Shown here: positions 1-8,895 of the stretch, piece after piece
How positions within the stretch are numbered: the first letter of the stretch is position 1
How the letters are laid out: each line of letters begins with the position of its first letter
Origin: Adhaeribacter swui
Lineage (GTDB): Bacteria > Bacteroidota > Bacteroidia > Cytophagales > Hymenobacteraceae
DNA: 64,000 bases
Assembly: GCF_014217805.1 (NCBI RefSeq)
Contig: NZ_CP055156.1
Location: 744,001-808,000 of the forward strand
Direction of reading: 5' to 3'
Position numbers and translations under genes: made by a program
The notes under the pieces: model-generated
Seen by the model: only the letters and a program-made list of their open reading frames with translations
Database searches by the model: none
What the model was told of the DNA's origin: nothing

Positions 1-263
1 ATCCATTTTTACCTTCTTACGAAGTAGTTTGCACCAATTACCAGATTATTCCAGGAATGCCCGTAAACAAAAATCAATCCCGCCATTCTTTTGGCAAAGG
101 CGCTTCGCAAGAAGCCTCGGAATTTTACAACAAAGTTGTTAGCTCAGATATTACCAAGTTAATGGCTCCAGTGGAAATTCACTTAACCAAAAGAGGCAAA
201 ACCATTCAACAGGCTAATTTTGGGCCGGTTGAAAGCTTTAAAAACATAAAATCCGCTGCTTAA
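1..263 (+). CDS. Hypothetical protein, C-terminal part (5' end outside window)
   Basis: The frame is open from base 3 to the stop at 261-263. An ATG at 57 would give 68 residues, but there is no in-frame stop between the window edge and that ATG. I therefore read this as the C-terminal part of a longer gene. The visible part is basic and has no membrane span; it contains the stretch APVEIHLTKRGKTIQQ followed by FGPVESF. I do not recognise the family. A perfect 13-bp hairpin with a T-run follows 33 bases after the stop, which supports a real gene end. Whether translation starts at 57 or upstream cannot be decided here. Confidence 0.5.
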   Translation, partial: PFLPSYEVVCTNYQIIPGMPVNKNQSRHSFGKGASQEASEFYNKVVSSDITKLMAPVEIHLTKRGKTIQQANFGPVESFKNIKSAA

Positions 264-295
264 CATTCTTCCTGGAAAACTTATTGGTTACATTT

Positions 296-328
296 AAACC
301 CTTTTGGTTACACCAAAAGGGTTTTTCA
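296..328 (+). terminator. Intrinsic terminator
   Basis: A 13-bp perfect stem (296-308 with 312-324, AAACCCTTTTGGT and its complement) has a 3-base loop and is followed by Ts. It lies just after the stop of the leftmost partial gene. Confidence 0.8.
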
Positions 329-657
329 TTTTCTATTATTTTCTTGCCGCTATGCCGCAATTATTAAACTAATAATTACAAAAACTATTCTACTTAAGCG
401 CCATTTACTACTGGCTCAAACGCTGATACTTATTATTATACTTTTGCAAAAAACCGTCTATCTAACCATCAAATAATTTACTGCAATTTATTTTAAAATT
501 TTTAATTATAACAAGACATACCTTAATAACAAAAACAACATCCTCTTACTTTTTATTAACACTACTACACCAGCCCATTATTTTTTAAATTTTAAATATT
601 ATAAAGAAACCATTTCGGCGTTTCTAATCTAATGCGGTAGCTTTTTGTTGCTTTCGT
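329..657. other. Gene-free AT-rich stretch
   Basis: I see no supported gene. The stretch is rich in A and T runs, including TTTTAAAATTTTTAATT near 490. It lies between a plus-strand gene end and the 3' end of the minus-strand GH2 gene. Confidence 0.5.
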
Positions 658-2538
658 TTACTGGTTGTTTGCGCCTGCTTTCTTTATTTCGGTTGTATCA
701 TTTTCCGGCAAAGTAAAAGCCGATAATAATAAGCCTGGCGGTACGCTTAATTCCCCGGTATGCGCATCAATTAAGCCGTTGCGTTCGTATTCGATGTTGG
801 TAGCCTGGGTATACACATCGCCCGCAATGGGTCGGCGGCGCAACTCGGTTTTAAATTGCCGGATGCGCTCGGTTCGTTCTTCGGCATCTTTGGGGCCACC
901 GTAGTCCGGAAAGCCAAAACCGCCCCATTCGCTTACCACCAAAGGCACTTGCCGGCGATAGAAAAACGGATCGCCCACCACCAACGGGAAAGCGGCCACA
1001 CCTTCCATCTCGCCATTGGTTAGCCGGTCGAGCAACTCTTTCCAACGATCCAGCTCCGGGGTATATAAGTGAGCCGTGAGCAAATCAGATTTAAGCTTAC
1101 CTTCCCAGGAAATATGATGCCAGCCATCGTTATCTACCACCAAGTACTGCGGGTGCTTGATCATAAAATAATGATACATATCGATAATATACTGCCGGGT
1201 TTCGGGGTTAGTAGCAATATCCTGGGCACCCCAATCTTCGTTGTATAAACTCCAGATAATTACCGAAGGGTTGGTTTCCAGTAAGGCCAGCATGCGCAGC
1301 AATTCGGCCCGGTGATTTTGGCGGCTCAGGGCAGTAGAACTATGCGGACTGGGCACTTCTACCCACAACAATAAACCGATTTCGTCGGCAAGGTTATAAA
1401 TACGCGGGTCTACCCCGGCAATGTGTACCCGCACCAGGTTACAGCCTAAAGCTTTCATGGCGTAAAAGTGCCGGTGCATTTCTTCGTAAGTGGCCGTGCC
1501 AGGTTGGTACAAAATGCCATCGAGGTAAATTTGTTCGTTGTTTAAATAAACGTAACGCCCCCGAGCTTCTATTTTTCTTAAGCCAAACTGTGCTTCAATT
1601 TCCGCTTCGTAACCGTTGGCATCAATTAGTTGCGCTACCACGCAGTATAAGTTAGGCGATTCCGGCGACCATAATTTAGCATCGGGCACTTCTATTACTA
1701 CGCGTTGTTCTTTCTGGCCCGCCTCTAAGTATAATTTAAAGTCAGAAGTAGCCAGTGGTTCCGCATTTTTTTCGGTGGGATAAATTTTTAACCGGATGGT
1801 ATACTCTCCCGGATCGTGGATGCGCGTGGTTAAGTTAAACCGCACCAGCCGGTCTTCTACTTCGCTGATTACGCCGATGCGCGACCGCAGCCGGTTACGC
1901 TCTACGGTTTCTATCCACACGCTACGAACGGCCCCTGTGTTGGTTTGATACCAGATGCCACCGCGCTTATACACGTGCGACTCTTGCTTTCCCCGGGGAA
2001 TTTCGGCATCCATGGTATCGGCAATCCGGACGTTAAGTCGGTTAACAGGTTGCAAATCGGTTTCTTCAATTTCGTAGGAAAAAGAGGTATATTCGCCATA
2101 GTGCACATCTTCGCCTTCGATGGTGCGCAGCAACCGGCCGTTGAGCCATACCCGGGTTTCGTAACCACAAGCCCCAAAGGTAATCTGAAACATAGAAGGG
2201 GTTGTTTCGCCGTTAAGCTCTGGCCGTGGAAATTCCCGTTCGTACCATACTACTACTTTGTCTTGCCAGGTAACCGGGTCTTTTAAACCTTTAGCGGCGG
2301 CTAAATGCATTTCTACGCTGCCCGGCCATTGGGCGGTAGTGTTGCAGTGCTGCCCTAAATGCCAGTTTTCACTTAAACCTTTATCATCCGGATCGTAGCA
2401 AAACTTCCATTCGCCGTCGAGCAGCAAGTACGTATTGGGGCGCAGTACTACCCGAGGCAATAAGTTTTTAAATTCTTCCGGAGACGGGATAACAGATGTG
2501 CTTTTGGTAATACCAAAGTTAGGATTTGGAACGGTCAT
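658..2538 (-). CDS. Glycoside hydrolase family 2 enzyme (beta-galactosidase/beta-glucuronidase type)
   Basis: The 626-residue protein has the usual GH2 order: an N-terminal sugar-binding beta-sandwich (about 35-210), an immunoglobulin-like domain (about 215-325) and a TIM barrel (about 328-610). The acid/base site is visible as SLYNEDWG (Glu434; many relatives have NEP) and the nucleophile as VVSEWGG (Glu537). Length is close to E. coli GusA. There is no signal peptide or lipobox, so the enzyme probably acts in the cytoplasm on imported oligosaccharides. The substrate cannot be fixed from sequence: galactoside, glucuronide and mannoside are all possible in this family. No SusC/SusD pair lies beside it, so it is not part of an obvious polysaccharide utilization locus. 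Confidence 0.9.
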   Translation of the reverse strand: MTVPNPNFGITKSTSVIPSPEEFKNLLPRVVLRPNTYLLLDGEWKFCYDPDDKGLSENWHLGQHCNTTAQWPGSVEMHLAAAKGLKDPVTWQDKVVVWYEREFPRPELNGETTPSMFQITFGACGYETRVWLNGRLLRTIEGEDVHYGEYTSFSYEIEETDLQPVNRLNVRIADTMDAEIPRGKQESHVYKRGGIWYQTNTGAVRSVWIETVERNRLRSRIGVISEVEDRLVRFNLTTRIHDPGEYTIRLKIYPTEKNAEPLATSDFKLYLEAGQKEQRVVIEVPDAKLWSPESPNLYCVVAQLIDANGYEAEIEAQFGLRKIEARGRYVYLNNEQIYLDGILYQPGTATYEEMHRHFYAMKALGCNLVRVHIAGVDPRIYNLADEIGLLLWVEVPSPHSSTALSRQNHRAELLRMLALLETNPSVIIWSLYNEDWGAQDIATNPETRQYIIDMYHYFMIKHPQYLVVDNDGWHHISWEGKLKSDLLTAHLYTPELDRWKELLDRLTNGEMEGVAAFPLVVGDPFFYRRQVPLVVSEWGGFGFPDYGGPKDAEERTERIRQFKTELRRRPIAGDVYTQATNIEYERNGLIDAHTGELSVPPGLLLSAFTLPENDTTEIKKAGANNQ

Positions 2539-2809
2539 AGGCGCTTTATTTTAAGAAACAGTACGATTAAATGGCTCTATCGGATATTTAATTTTTTGCG
2601 GAACTGTAGCCATAATTAATCAACTGCATAACTCTGCTTGTGGAATTTTCTTGTGCATAATTTTTAATTTTTTAAAAATCCGGAAGAAATAGAAGCCATA
2701 AGATAATAGATTCCGGATGCCGGATTTTAGAACTTTATTATTACAAACATCTGTATATCAAAGCAATAACACAACAACCCCCAACATTCATCCGTTTCAA
2801 TTTGACAAT
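2539..2809. other. Upstream region of the GH2 gene
   Basis: An AT-rich stretch with no supported gene. It should hold the GH2 promoter, but I find no perfect TAnnTTTG box on the minus strand. Confidence 0.4.
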
Positions 2810-2843
2810 AAAAAAGGATGGCCGGTTGAGGCCATCCTTTTTT
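2810..2843 (-). terminator. Intrinsic terminator of msrB
   Basis: A perfect 13-bp stem (2810-2822 with 2831-2843) with an 8-base loop, flanked by A and T runs. It lies 19 bases beyond the msrB stop. Confidence 0.85.
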
Positions 2844-2861
2844 ACATCAGTTTGTATTTAA

Positions 2862-3248
2862 TTATTGTTCTTCCGGAATAAAATCCATGGAAACGGAATT
2901 TACACAGTGCCGGGTATTTTTAGGCGTAAACCGTTCGCCCTCGAACACGTGCCCCAAGTGGGCTTTGCAATTAGCACATACAATTTCTACGCGGTAGCCA
3001 TCGGCATCCAAAACCCGCTCTACGGCTCCCGGAATTTCATCGTCGAAGCTAGGCCAGCCACAATGCGAATCAAACTTATCTGCCGAGCGGTAAAGCGGCG
3101 CGTTGCACCGGCGGCAAATGTAAGTACCGGGTTGTTTGTGCTTGTAAAATTTTCCGGTAAAAGGCATTTCGGTGCCTTTATATAACAATACTCGCTCTTC
3201 TTCGGGAGTGAGCTTATTATAATTGGTATTTTTATCGGTGTTACTCAT
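2862..3248 (-). CDS. msrB: Peptide-methionine (R)-S-oxide reductase
   Basis: MsrB reduces the R form of methionine sulfoxide in proteins and repairs oxidative damage. The 128-residue protein is a single SelR domain. The structural zinc ligands are two CxxC pairs (Cys45/Cys48 and Cys91/Cys94). The catalytic Cys115 lies in RHCVNS, and the resolving Cys63 in HCGWPSF. No export signal is visible, so it should be cytoplasmic and thioredoxin-dependent. It is a stand-alone gene with its own terminator; no msrA is adjacent. The ATG start places the domain about 12 residues in, as usual for the family. Confidence 0.97.
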   Translation of the reverse strand: MSNTDKNTNYNKLTPEEERVLLYKGTEMPFTGKFYKHKQPGTYICRRCNAPLYRSADKFDSHCGWPSFDDEIPGAVERVLDADGYRVEIVCANCKAHLGHVFEGERFTPKNTRHCVNSVSMDFIPEEQ

Positions 3249-3531
3249 AATTTTTAAAATTAAGTCCGCGCGAGCTACAAAATAAACAATTTACCCCCCG
3301 GTTAGGTTGCGAAATTAATAGGCAACCTTATTTAATCTAAGCTTTATGTTACATTCTTTATTAAGCCAAGGCATGCTTTTAATACACAATAATTATCCGG
3401 CATTTTAGGGCTATTAAACAAAAACACATTAAGCCAGCAATTTAACCAGAATACAAATAGATTTGTCTTTCAGGGTTTAATTCAAGATCAACCAGCCATT
3501 TTTTTAAATTTTTACATTCTGCGCAACTAAA

Positions 3532-4293
3532 TTAATTGGTCGGGTACCAATTGCGGAGGCGTACTTCTATTTGGTTGTTTCCGGCGTTTACCAATTTTTT
3601 AAAATTTTCTACGTCGCTTAAGCCATTTTGTCCGCGGTAGTGGTACGGGTAAACTACTTTGGGTTTAAAGGCCAGAACCCCCTGAGCGGCTTGGTCTACA
3701 TCCATGGTAAAGGGCAAGTTCATGCACACGAAAGCCGCGTCTATGTTTTTAAGCGCCCGCATTTCCGGCACATCTTCTGTATCGCCGGATAGGTAAATAT
3801 TTTTACCGCCCATATTTAAAACATAGCCGTTGCCCCGCCCTTTCGGGTGCCGGGAATCGGTGGTTTCGGGCAAATTATACATAGGCACTGCCGTAATACC
3901 AATACCTAACTGAATAGATTGGTCGCCATTTTTCATAACGGTAACCTTAGATTTAAGCGCCTCAGGCAGCATTTCGGCCACGGCGGCCGGGGCAATAAAC
4001 TTCGCCTTGCTGGTATTAATACTTTCCAAAGTTTTTAAGTCTGTGTGGTCGCCGTGAATGTCGGTAATTAAAATTAAATCTGGGGCAGCCAAGCCGGTAA
4101 ATGCCGCTGCTCCGCCGTAAGGGTCTACGTAAATTGTTTTTTTATCCCAGGTAAATACCACCGAACCATGCAAAACAGGTTGTATAATAACGGGGCCTTT
4201 TTTGGTTGCGAGCTGGTCTGGTGCAGGCCGTTGCGCTTGTACCCCGAAAAACGAAAAAGTAAGTAAAAGCGCAAAAAGATACTTAATAATCAT
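3532..4293 (-). CDS. Secreted MBL-fold metal-dependent hydrolase
   Basis: A 253-residue protein with an N-terminal Sec signal peptide ending near VQAQ (about residue 21). The metallo-beta-lactamase fold shows in the strand leading to VDPYGG, the metal motif TDIHGDHTD, the GDTEDVPEM segment and the late metal histidine in YPYHYRG. In the canonical THxHxDH motif the first histidine is replaced by Asp here, which is common in the UlaG/YtkL-like branch (beta-lactamase superfamily 3). The substrate is unknown and I do not claim beta-lactam activity. The mature protein should be periplasmic. The gene stands alone, with nearly 600 bases of gene-free DNA upstream. Confidence 0.85.
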   Translation of the reverse strand: MIIKYLFALLLTFSFFGVQAQRPAPDQLATKKGPVIIQPVLHGSVVFTWDKKTIYVDPYGGAAAFTGLAAPDLILITDIHGDHTDLKTLESINTSKAKFIAPAAVAEMLPEALKSKVTVMKNGDQSIQLGIGITAVPMYNLPETTDSRHPKGRGNGYVLNMGGKNIYLSGDTEDVPEMRALKNIDAAFVCMNLPFTMDVDQAAQGVLAFKPKVVYPYHYRGQNGLSDVENFKKLVNAGNNQIEVRLRNWYPTN

Positions 4294-4888
4294 AATTTTT
4301 AGTTTAGGTTAAAGAACAATTTTGGTGAGGTTTAGTTTTTTAAATTTTAGTCATTCGGAAAGTAAAATGTTCCCGTTTTACGCAGCTTAAAAAGTAATTA
4401 CCGGCAAAATCAAATGCACGAATTTCGAGGTTTAAGTTTGATTTAAATGGGAATAGCATAATAAAATCCAGCAAACATTTTTAGCTCCGGTTATCTCAAT
4501 CTATAAAACCTTTTTAATGCCGCAGCAAACCGGTACAAATTACAAATTTTTGGATTTTGTTAATAGTCACTGGTAGATGTAGCGCCCTAATTATTTTTAA
4601 CTACTTAATTTAACAAAGATTTAACGTCGGCAAGCAAGCACCTAAACAAAAATTACTTAAAATTGCTCATCGCTTAGTAAATTTTTAAAGTAAATACTTA
4701 TTTTTTAGGAATAAACACGGATTTTACCTCAAAATATTAGTATCTAATCGCCAGATTTCTTAACTTCAGTAAAGCATTGTTCCGATTAAACATATAATAT
4801 ATTTAATATACTTAAACTAGACTTCTACTTTAAGTAATTGTAACTATTATTCTAAAAAGCGTATATACCGTTACTTATTTGTACCACT
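4294..4888. other. Long gene-free AT-rich intergenic region
   Basis: About 600 bases between two divergent genes without a supported coding sequence or recognisable RNA. It should hold divergent promoters, but I see no perfect TAnnTTTG box. Confidence 0.4.
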
Positions 4889-5080
4889 ATGGTTGTAGAT
4901 TATTTGTATCAGTTGCAAGGCATGGATGTAAATGCTTTGAAATGGCAGGAACGCGAATCGTTTATCACGGTTTTAAATTACCTGAGCCGGCGCGAACGCG
5001 ACCCTCAGTTGCTTAGCCAAATTAAAAATCAAATGTCGCGTTTATTACCTAAGAATAATTTTTCGTTGCAAAAGAAATAA
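4889..5080 (+). CDS. Small hypothetical protein (63 aa)
   Basis: A hydrophilic, probably helical protein of 63 residues (starts MVVDYLYQLQGMD) with no membrane span or signal. I do not recognise the family. It is supported by an ATG start, a following hairpin that overlaps the stop, and the lack of any competing gene on the other strand. The internal segment YLSRRERDPQLLSQIKNQM suggests a short alpha-helical regulator or adaptor, but that is only an impression. Confidence 0.55.
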   Translation: MVVDYLYQLQGMDVNALKWQERESFITVLNYLSRRERDPQLLSQIKNQMSRLLPKNNFSLQKK

Positions 5081-5104
5081 CCAGTTAATTTTTTAGCTGG
5101 TTTT
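5079..5104 (+). terminator. Probable terminator
   Basis: AACCAG and CTGGTT form a 6-bp stem around a 12-base loop, followed by TTTTC. The stem begins inside the stop codon of the 63-residue gene. Confidence 0.5.
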
Positions 5105-5305
5105 CTTTTGTATATGTTTTTTTAATCGCACTTCAATTAAATTTTTAAAATTTCTCTTTTCTCTCCTCAGAAGAATAAAACCCTTTGGCCTGCTACCTTA
5201 AAATCCTTTACAGATTAATTAAAATTTAACTTATATCTGATTCCAGTAAAGTTTGCAATTTACGCACAGTAGCATAAATTAGAGGTTGCAATTTAAACCA
5301 ACCTT

Positions 5306-6244
5306 ATGGCTACATCTTCTTTCTCGCGTCGCGATACTTTAAAATTACTAGGTACTTCTGTGGGCTTGTCTGCTTTGCCAAGCTGGGCTCAAGCCAAACC
5401 AGCAGCTCCGGCTCCGTTTACCTACTGCCTCAACTTAAGTACCATTAAAGGCCATAAACTAGGTTTCGTGAAAGAATTAGAGGTAGCCTCTAAAGCTGGT
5501 TTCCGGTCGGTAGAAATTTGGATGGATACTTTGGAAGCTTACCTAAAAGAAGGCCACACCCTAAAAGATGCGAAGAAAAGATTGGATGACTTGGGTTTAA
5601 AAGTAGAAAATGCCATAGGCTTTGCCCAATGGATCGTGGACGATGATGCCGAAAGAGCCAAAGGGGTAGAACAATTAAAACGAGAAATGGACATGCTGGC
5701 GCAACTAGGTTGCCGGCGTACCGCCGCCCCACCGGCTGGCGCTACCAACACCCCGGGGTTAGATTTAAGAAAAGCCGCCGAGCGGTTCCGGACTATCGTG
5801 GAATTAGGCGAGAAAACCACGGTAATGCCCCAATTGGAGCTTTGGGGTTTCTCGAAAAACTTAAATAAGCTGAGCGAAGTAATGTACGTGGCTATAGAAA
5901 GTGGCCACCCCGGCGCCCGGGTTTTACTCGATGTTTATCATTTATTTAAAGGAGGTTCCAGCCTGGATAGTTTGCCGTTCGTAGGAAAACCAGCGATTGA
6001 AGTATTTCACGTAAACGACTATCAGGCGAGCGCCCAACCCGCTACCATCACCGATGCCGACCGCATTTATACCGGCGACGGAGCAGCACCTATCCGGAAA
6101 ATACTAGAATCGGTACGTACGCCGGAACGGCCTTTAATTATTTCGTTTGAAGTGTTTAATAAGAATTACTACGCTCAGGATCCATTGCTAGTAGCGCAAA
6201 CCGCCCTGAACAAAATGAAAGCCGTAACCAAAGGCATTGGGTAG
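5306..6244 (+). CDS. Tat-exported TIM-barrel protein (sugar phosphate isomerase/epimerase, hydroxypyruvate isomerase-like)
   Basis: A 312-residue protein that begins with a twin-arginine signal: SRRDTLKLLG at residues 7-16, then a hydrophobic stretch and cleavage near AQA (about residue 30). This implies folding and perhaps metal loading in the cytoplasm before export. The rest is an AP-endonuclease-2-type TIM barrel, with EIWMDTLEAYLKE early, VENAIGFAQWI, and late metal-site segments LLDVYHLFKGG, VFHVNDY and ISFEVFN. The family interconverts sugars or hydroxypyruvate; the real substrate is unknown. It is a single-gene unit with a strong terminator. Confidence 0.85.
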   Translation: MATSSFSRRDTLKLLGTSVGLSALPSWAQAKPAAPAPFTYCLNLSTIKGHKLGFVKELEVASKAGFRSVEIWMDTLEAYLKEGHTLKDAKKRLDDLGLKVENAIGFAQWIVDDDAERAKGVEQLKREMDMLAQLGCRRTAAPPAGATNTPGLDLRKAAERFRTIVELGEKTTVMPQLELWGFSKNLNKLSEVMYVAIESGHPGARVLLDVYHLFKGGSSLDSLPFVGKPAIEVFHVNDYQASAQPATITDADRIYTGDGAAPIRKILESVRTPERPLIISFEVFNKNYYAQDPLLVAQTALNKMKAVTKGIG

Positions 6245-6305
6245 GATTTACCAAACCATTAATTGAATAAGCAGATTTTTTAAATTTTTCTTTTCTGAGA
6301 TGTAA

Positions 6306-6356
6306 CAACAAGAAAGGATAACCTAAATTTCAGGTTAGCCTTTCTTGTTGGGTATA
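6306..6356 (+). terminator. Strong intrinsic terminator
   Basis: A 12-bp perfect outer stem (6306-6317 with 6339-6350) continues into an inner AACCT/AGGTT stem and is followed by a T-rich stretch. It closes the Tat TIM-barrel gene. Confidence 0.85.
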
Positions 6357-6393
6357 ATTTTAAAATTATAATATCAGATCGTATAGCCCTATT

Positions 6394-6540
6394 AGAATCT
6401 GTTTAGCATTCTAGAATTGAATAATTAAAGGTACCAACTAGAAGCAAGTAGTATTTTGTAGAGCTATTCCGTTTTGGCGGTGAAGCCCCCCCCCAAAGGC
6501 GAAGGTTGCCTCTATTTCTATACTAGGCTAAACAGCTTCT
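6394..6540. repeat. Inverted-repeat-bounded segment with a C9 tract (possible MITE or insertion-sequence relic)
   Basis: AGAATCTGTTTAGC (6394-6407) and the complement of AGAAGCTGTTTAGC (6527-6540) face each other 119 bases apart with one mismatch. Between them lies an uninterrupted run of nine Cs (6486-6494), unusual in this AT-rich DNA. The segment lies between the 3' ends of two genes. I cannot tell a small mobile element from chance. Confidence 0.35.
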
Positions 6541-6666
6541 TTTCTTTTATATTTTCCTAAAAATAATTTGTAATCAGAGTTAGCAAAGCGCTCTACCCAT
6601 AACAACCGTAAAACCGCAGCCTGGAGGCTTGTAAAGGCTCCAACAACTACTACTATACTACATATA

Positions 6667-7596
6667 TTAATACTTTTTACCGCCCATTTTGCGGTTCTTA
6701 TCCAGATCAAAAACGCGCGAAATATTAAAGCCAAAGTAGATATCGCCTTGTCCCCACTCGCCGGTATTGTTGGTAATCAGGTTTTTCTCAATCATGCCAA
6801 TGGAGTTGCTAAACAGTAATTGAAAAACGTGGCCGCCGGTTTCAATATCAAAACTCAGCGAAAGCGCGTTGGTATAGTTATCGGCGGTGTGGCCGGGCAA
6901 TAGGTAAAAGTACTCGGCGTTAAAAGAAGTACGTTTGGTTAATTTATGCCGGCCCGAAATACCCAGGGCGTATACATCGTTTTCGTCCTGGCGGGTAGGC
7001 ACCAGGTTGCGGTGTATCCAGGTGGGGGTTAACTGCAACGATAAGTTCTGGTTAAACTTACGGGCAATTAACAACTGGGCCGTATAAGTAAGCCGCGATT
7101 TAAACATAATATCTTGTTCCGGATTAGAGGGGCGTAAAGAGTTTAGCGCGGTGCTGCCAAAAAGAACGGCCGTAACCGGGCGACTCCAGCCGCCGTCCTG
7201 CTGCCGGAGAAAACGGTATTTTATAAATCCATCGAAGGTTTTTTCGTAAGAACTGCGGCCTACTCCCACGTTTAAATTATCCGTTAGGCCGTATTCTAAA
7301 GCTAGCCGGATTACCGAATTATCGAGCCCAAAAAATTCATAAGCGCCGCTGTTAAGGGTACCAAACCGGTGCGAAATTAAAAAAACCAGTTCCTTTTGGG
7401 CATTGGTTTGCACCGAATGGCCGGTAATAACCCGGGTTCCTTTAAAAGTAGCAGTGGTAAAATTTTGCGGGCGGTTAGTGCTGTCGGCCGCTTCGGCCAG
7501 TTTCATTAAATCATCGTCCTGGGCCAAAGCCGGCCGCGCACCTACCAATACATTACAAAAAACAAAAACAAGAAACAGGTAATTTATCTGACGCAT
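6667..7596 (-). CDS. DUF5777 family outer-membrane beta-barrel protein
   Basis: A 309-residue protein with a Sec signal peptide (cleavage near ALAQ, about residue 26). It is followed by alternating amphipathic strands typical of an outer-membrane barrel: VFLISHRFG, LALEYGLTDNLNVGVG, FIKYRFLRQ, SLSFDIETGGHVFQLLFSNS, and a last segment IYFGFNISRVFDL. This pattern matches the DUF5777 family of Bacteroidota. The function is unknown. Its start is only 18 bases after the stop of the YceI gene, so the two are probably co-transcribed, with the haem lipoprotein gene further upstream. This hints at a role in an electron-transfer or lipid/quinone-binding envelope system. Confidence 0.8.
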   Translation of the reverse strand: MRQINYLFLVFVFCNVLVGARPALAQDDDLMKLAEAADSTNRPQNFTTATFKGTRVITGHSVQTNAQKELVFLISHRFGTLNSGAYEFFGLDNSVIRLALEYGLTDNLNVGVGRSSYEKTFDGFIKYRFLRQQDGGWSRPVTAVLFGSTALNSLRPSNPEQDIMFKSRLTYTAQLLIARKFNQNLSLQLTPTWIHRNLVPTRQDENDVYALGISGRHKLTKRTSFNAEYFYLLPGHTADNYTNALSLSFDIETGGHVFQLLFSNSIGMIEKNLITNNTGEWGQGDIYFGFNISRVFDLDKNRKMGGKKY

Positions 7597-7614
7597 AGAA
7601 CAGCTCGTTTGGGG

Positions 7615-8178
7615 TTATTGTTTGGCTACATAAGGATCGTACTGCAAATCCACGTTTATTTGAATTATTTTGGCCACGTGCGCCCGAACCAGTAGCGGAA
7701 TTTCAATATTATACTCTTGGGGCGTAATGGTAAAGGTAGATTTGGCGCCAATGCGGTTGCCTTTTACATCTAAAGTACCATCTGCGGTAACGGGTCGGGA
7801 TACGCCGTGGATGGTGAGCGTACCGCTTACTTTTACTGGGTACACGCCATCTTTTTTAAAATCTACACTTTGAATATTAGCGATATTGCCTTTAAAAGTG
7901 CCTTTCGGAAACTTATCAGACTCCACGTAATTTTCGTTGAAATGCTCCTGCATTAACGCTTTCCGGAATTCAAAACTTTTCATAGGAACCGAGAAAACCA
8001 GTTCTCCGGTATCAAAAGAAATAAAAGAGGAAACGGCCTTATTATGAGCTTCGATGTTTTCGATGGGTGTTTCGGAAAAAAACCAGATGTGCCCGGTCCG
8101 GGTGAAGTAACGGCTTTGAGCCGCTCCTTCACCACTGCCCAGCACTAGCAGCCCGAGTAGTAACAGGAAAACTTTCAT
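7615..8178 (-). CDS. YceI family periplasmic protein
   Basis: A 187-residue protein with a Sec signal (cleavage near GAAQ, about residue 21), then a YceI lipocalin-like barrel. Features are the early HIWFFSETPIENIEAHN strand, the GTFKGNIANI segment, VSGTLTIHGVSRPV and the final EIPLLVRAHVAKIIQINVDLQY. The fold binds isoprenoid chains or amphiphiles in its cavity. The gene lies between a haem-c lipoprotein gene (gap about 210 bases) and the barrel gene DUF5777 (gap 18 bases). The three may form one functional set at the cell envelope. Confidence 0.92.
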   Translation of the reverse strand: MKVFLLLLGLLVLGSGEGAAQSRYFTRTGHIWFFSETPIENIEAHNKAVSSFISFDTGELVFSVPMKSFEFRKALMQEHFNENYVESDKFPKGTFKGNIANIQSVDFKKDGVYPVKVSGTLTIHGVSRPVTADGTLDVKGNRIGAKSTFTITPQEYNIEIPLLVRAHVAKIIQINVDLQYDPYVAKQ

Positions 8179-8390
8179 GGGTAACTAGTTTGAGAAATGT
8201 GAAAAATAATTTTTAAGTATTCGGTTATTACCAGGATTGATCGGATTGTTGTTTTCGATCGAAATTGTAGCCCCAGGCAGCACCCCAGCTTCGGCGTAGT
8301 TTTTTGTAAAATTTTAAAAATTCACGAATCCTTAAGCTATGCTGGTTGCACGTAACCTTTAAGCTTTGACTATTACAAACAAGTACCAGC

Positions 8391-8771
8391 TTAATTATTA
8401 GGCGCTCCGTTATCTATCCATTTTTTAACTTTGGCAATGTCGCAGTCAGATAATTTAGTGCCGCCCAGTGGCATGGGAGCATACCCCGACGCATGCGATA
8501 TGGCACCTAATAAACGCCCATCATCGGCCCGTTTTTTTACTTCGGCGTAAGAATCTAATACTACGCCCCCGGAGCCAGCCGATGCTGCATGGCAATTTTT
8601 ACACCCATTGTTTTGCAGGATAGCATTCACAGTTCCGGAAAAAGTAACCGCCGACGTATCACAAGCATTTGGCTGTGGGTTTAAATCTTCTTCGTTATCG
8701 CTGGCGCAACCAGCTAGTAAACCCAGATTTAATAAGCAAAGCAAGGCCAGTCGCCATGTTAAATGGTTCAT
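8391..8771 (-). CDS. Lipoprotein with one c-type haem site
   Basis: A 126-residue lipoprotein. The lipobox GLLAGC places the acylated cysteine at residue 22. One CxxCH haem-c site (Cys57, Cys60, His61) is followed by a likely distal ligand Met100 in YAPMPLGG. The layout resembles short cytochrome domains of the PSCyt1/cytochrome c type. Cys37 and Cys110 could form a disulfide. It should carry electrons at the periplasmic face of a membrane. The next genes downstream encode YceI and a DUF5777 barrel. The redox partner is unknown. Confidence 0.85.
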   Translation of the reverse strand: MNHLTWRLALLCLLNLGLLAGCASDNEEDLNPQPNACDTSAVTFSGTVNAILQNNGCKNCHAASAGSGGVVLDSYAEVKKRADDGRLLGAISHASGYAPMPLGGTKLSDCDIAKVKKWIDNGAPNN

Positions 8772-8895
8772 TGTAGTTTAATTTAAAGTTAATGGTTAGA
8801 TCAGAGCTGTAGCAGCCCGTTATTTAATGTATATATAGACCTTCTCTTTTTTATGCCGACTTATAAAATAGAAAAGTTGTTGATATTATTTTTAA

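Noticed and set aside
6528-6734. 68-residue minus-strand frame overlapping the DUF5777 gene
   Set aside because: It overlaps a well-supported gene and lacks a family match. Its end resembles a transposase tail only vaguely, so I kept it only as a hint of a relic.
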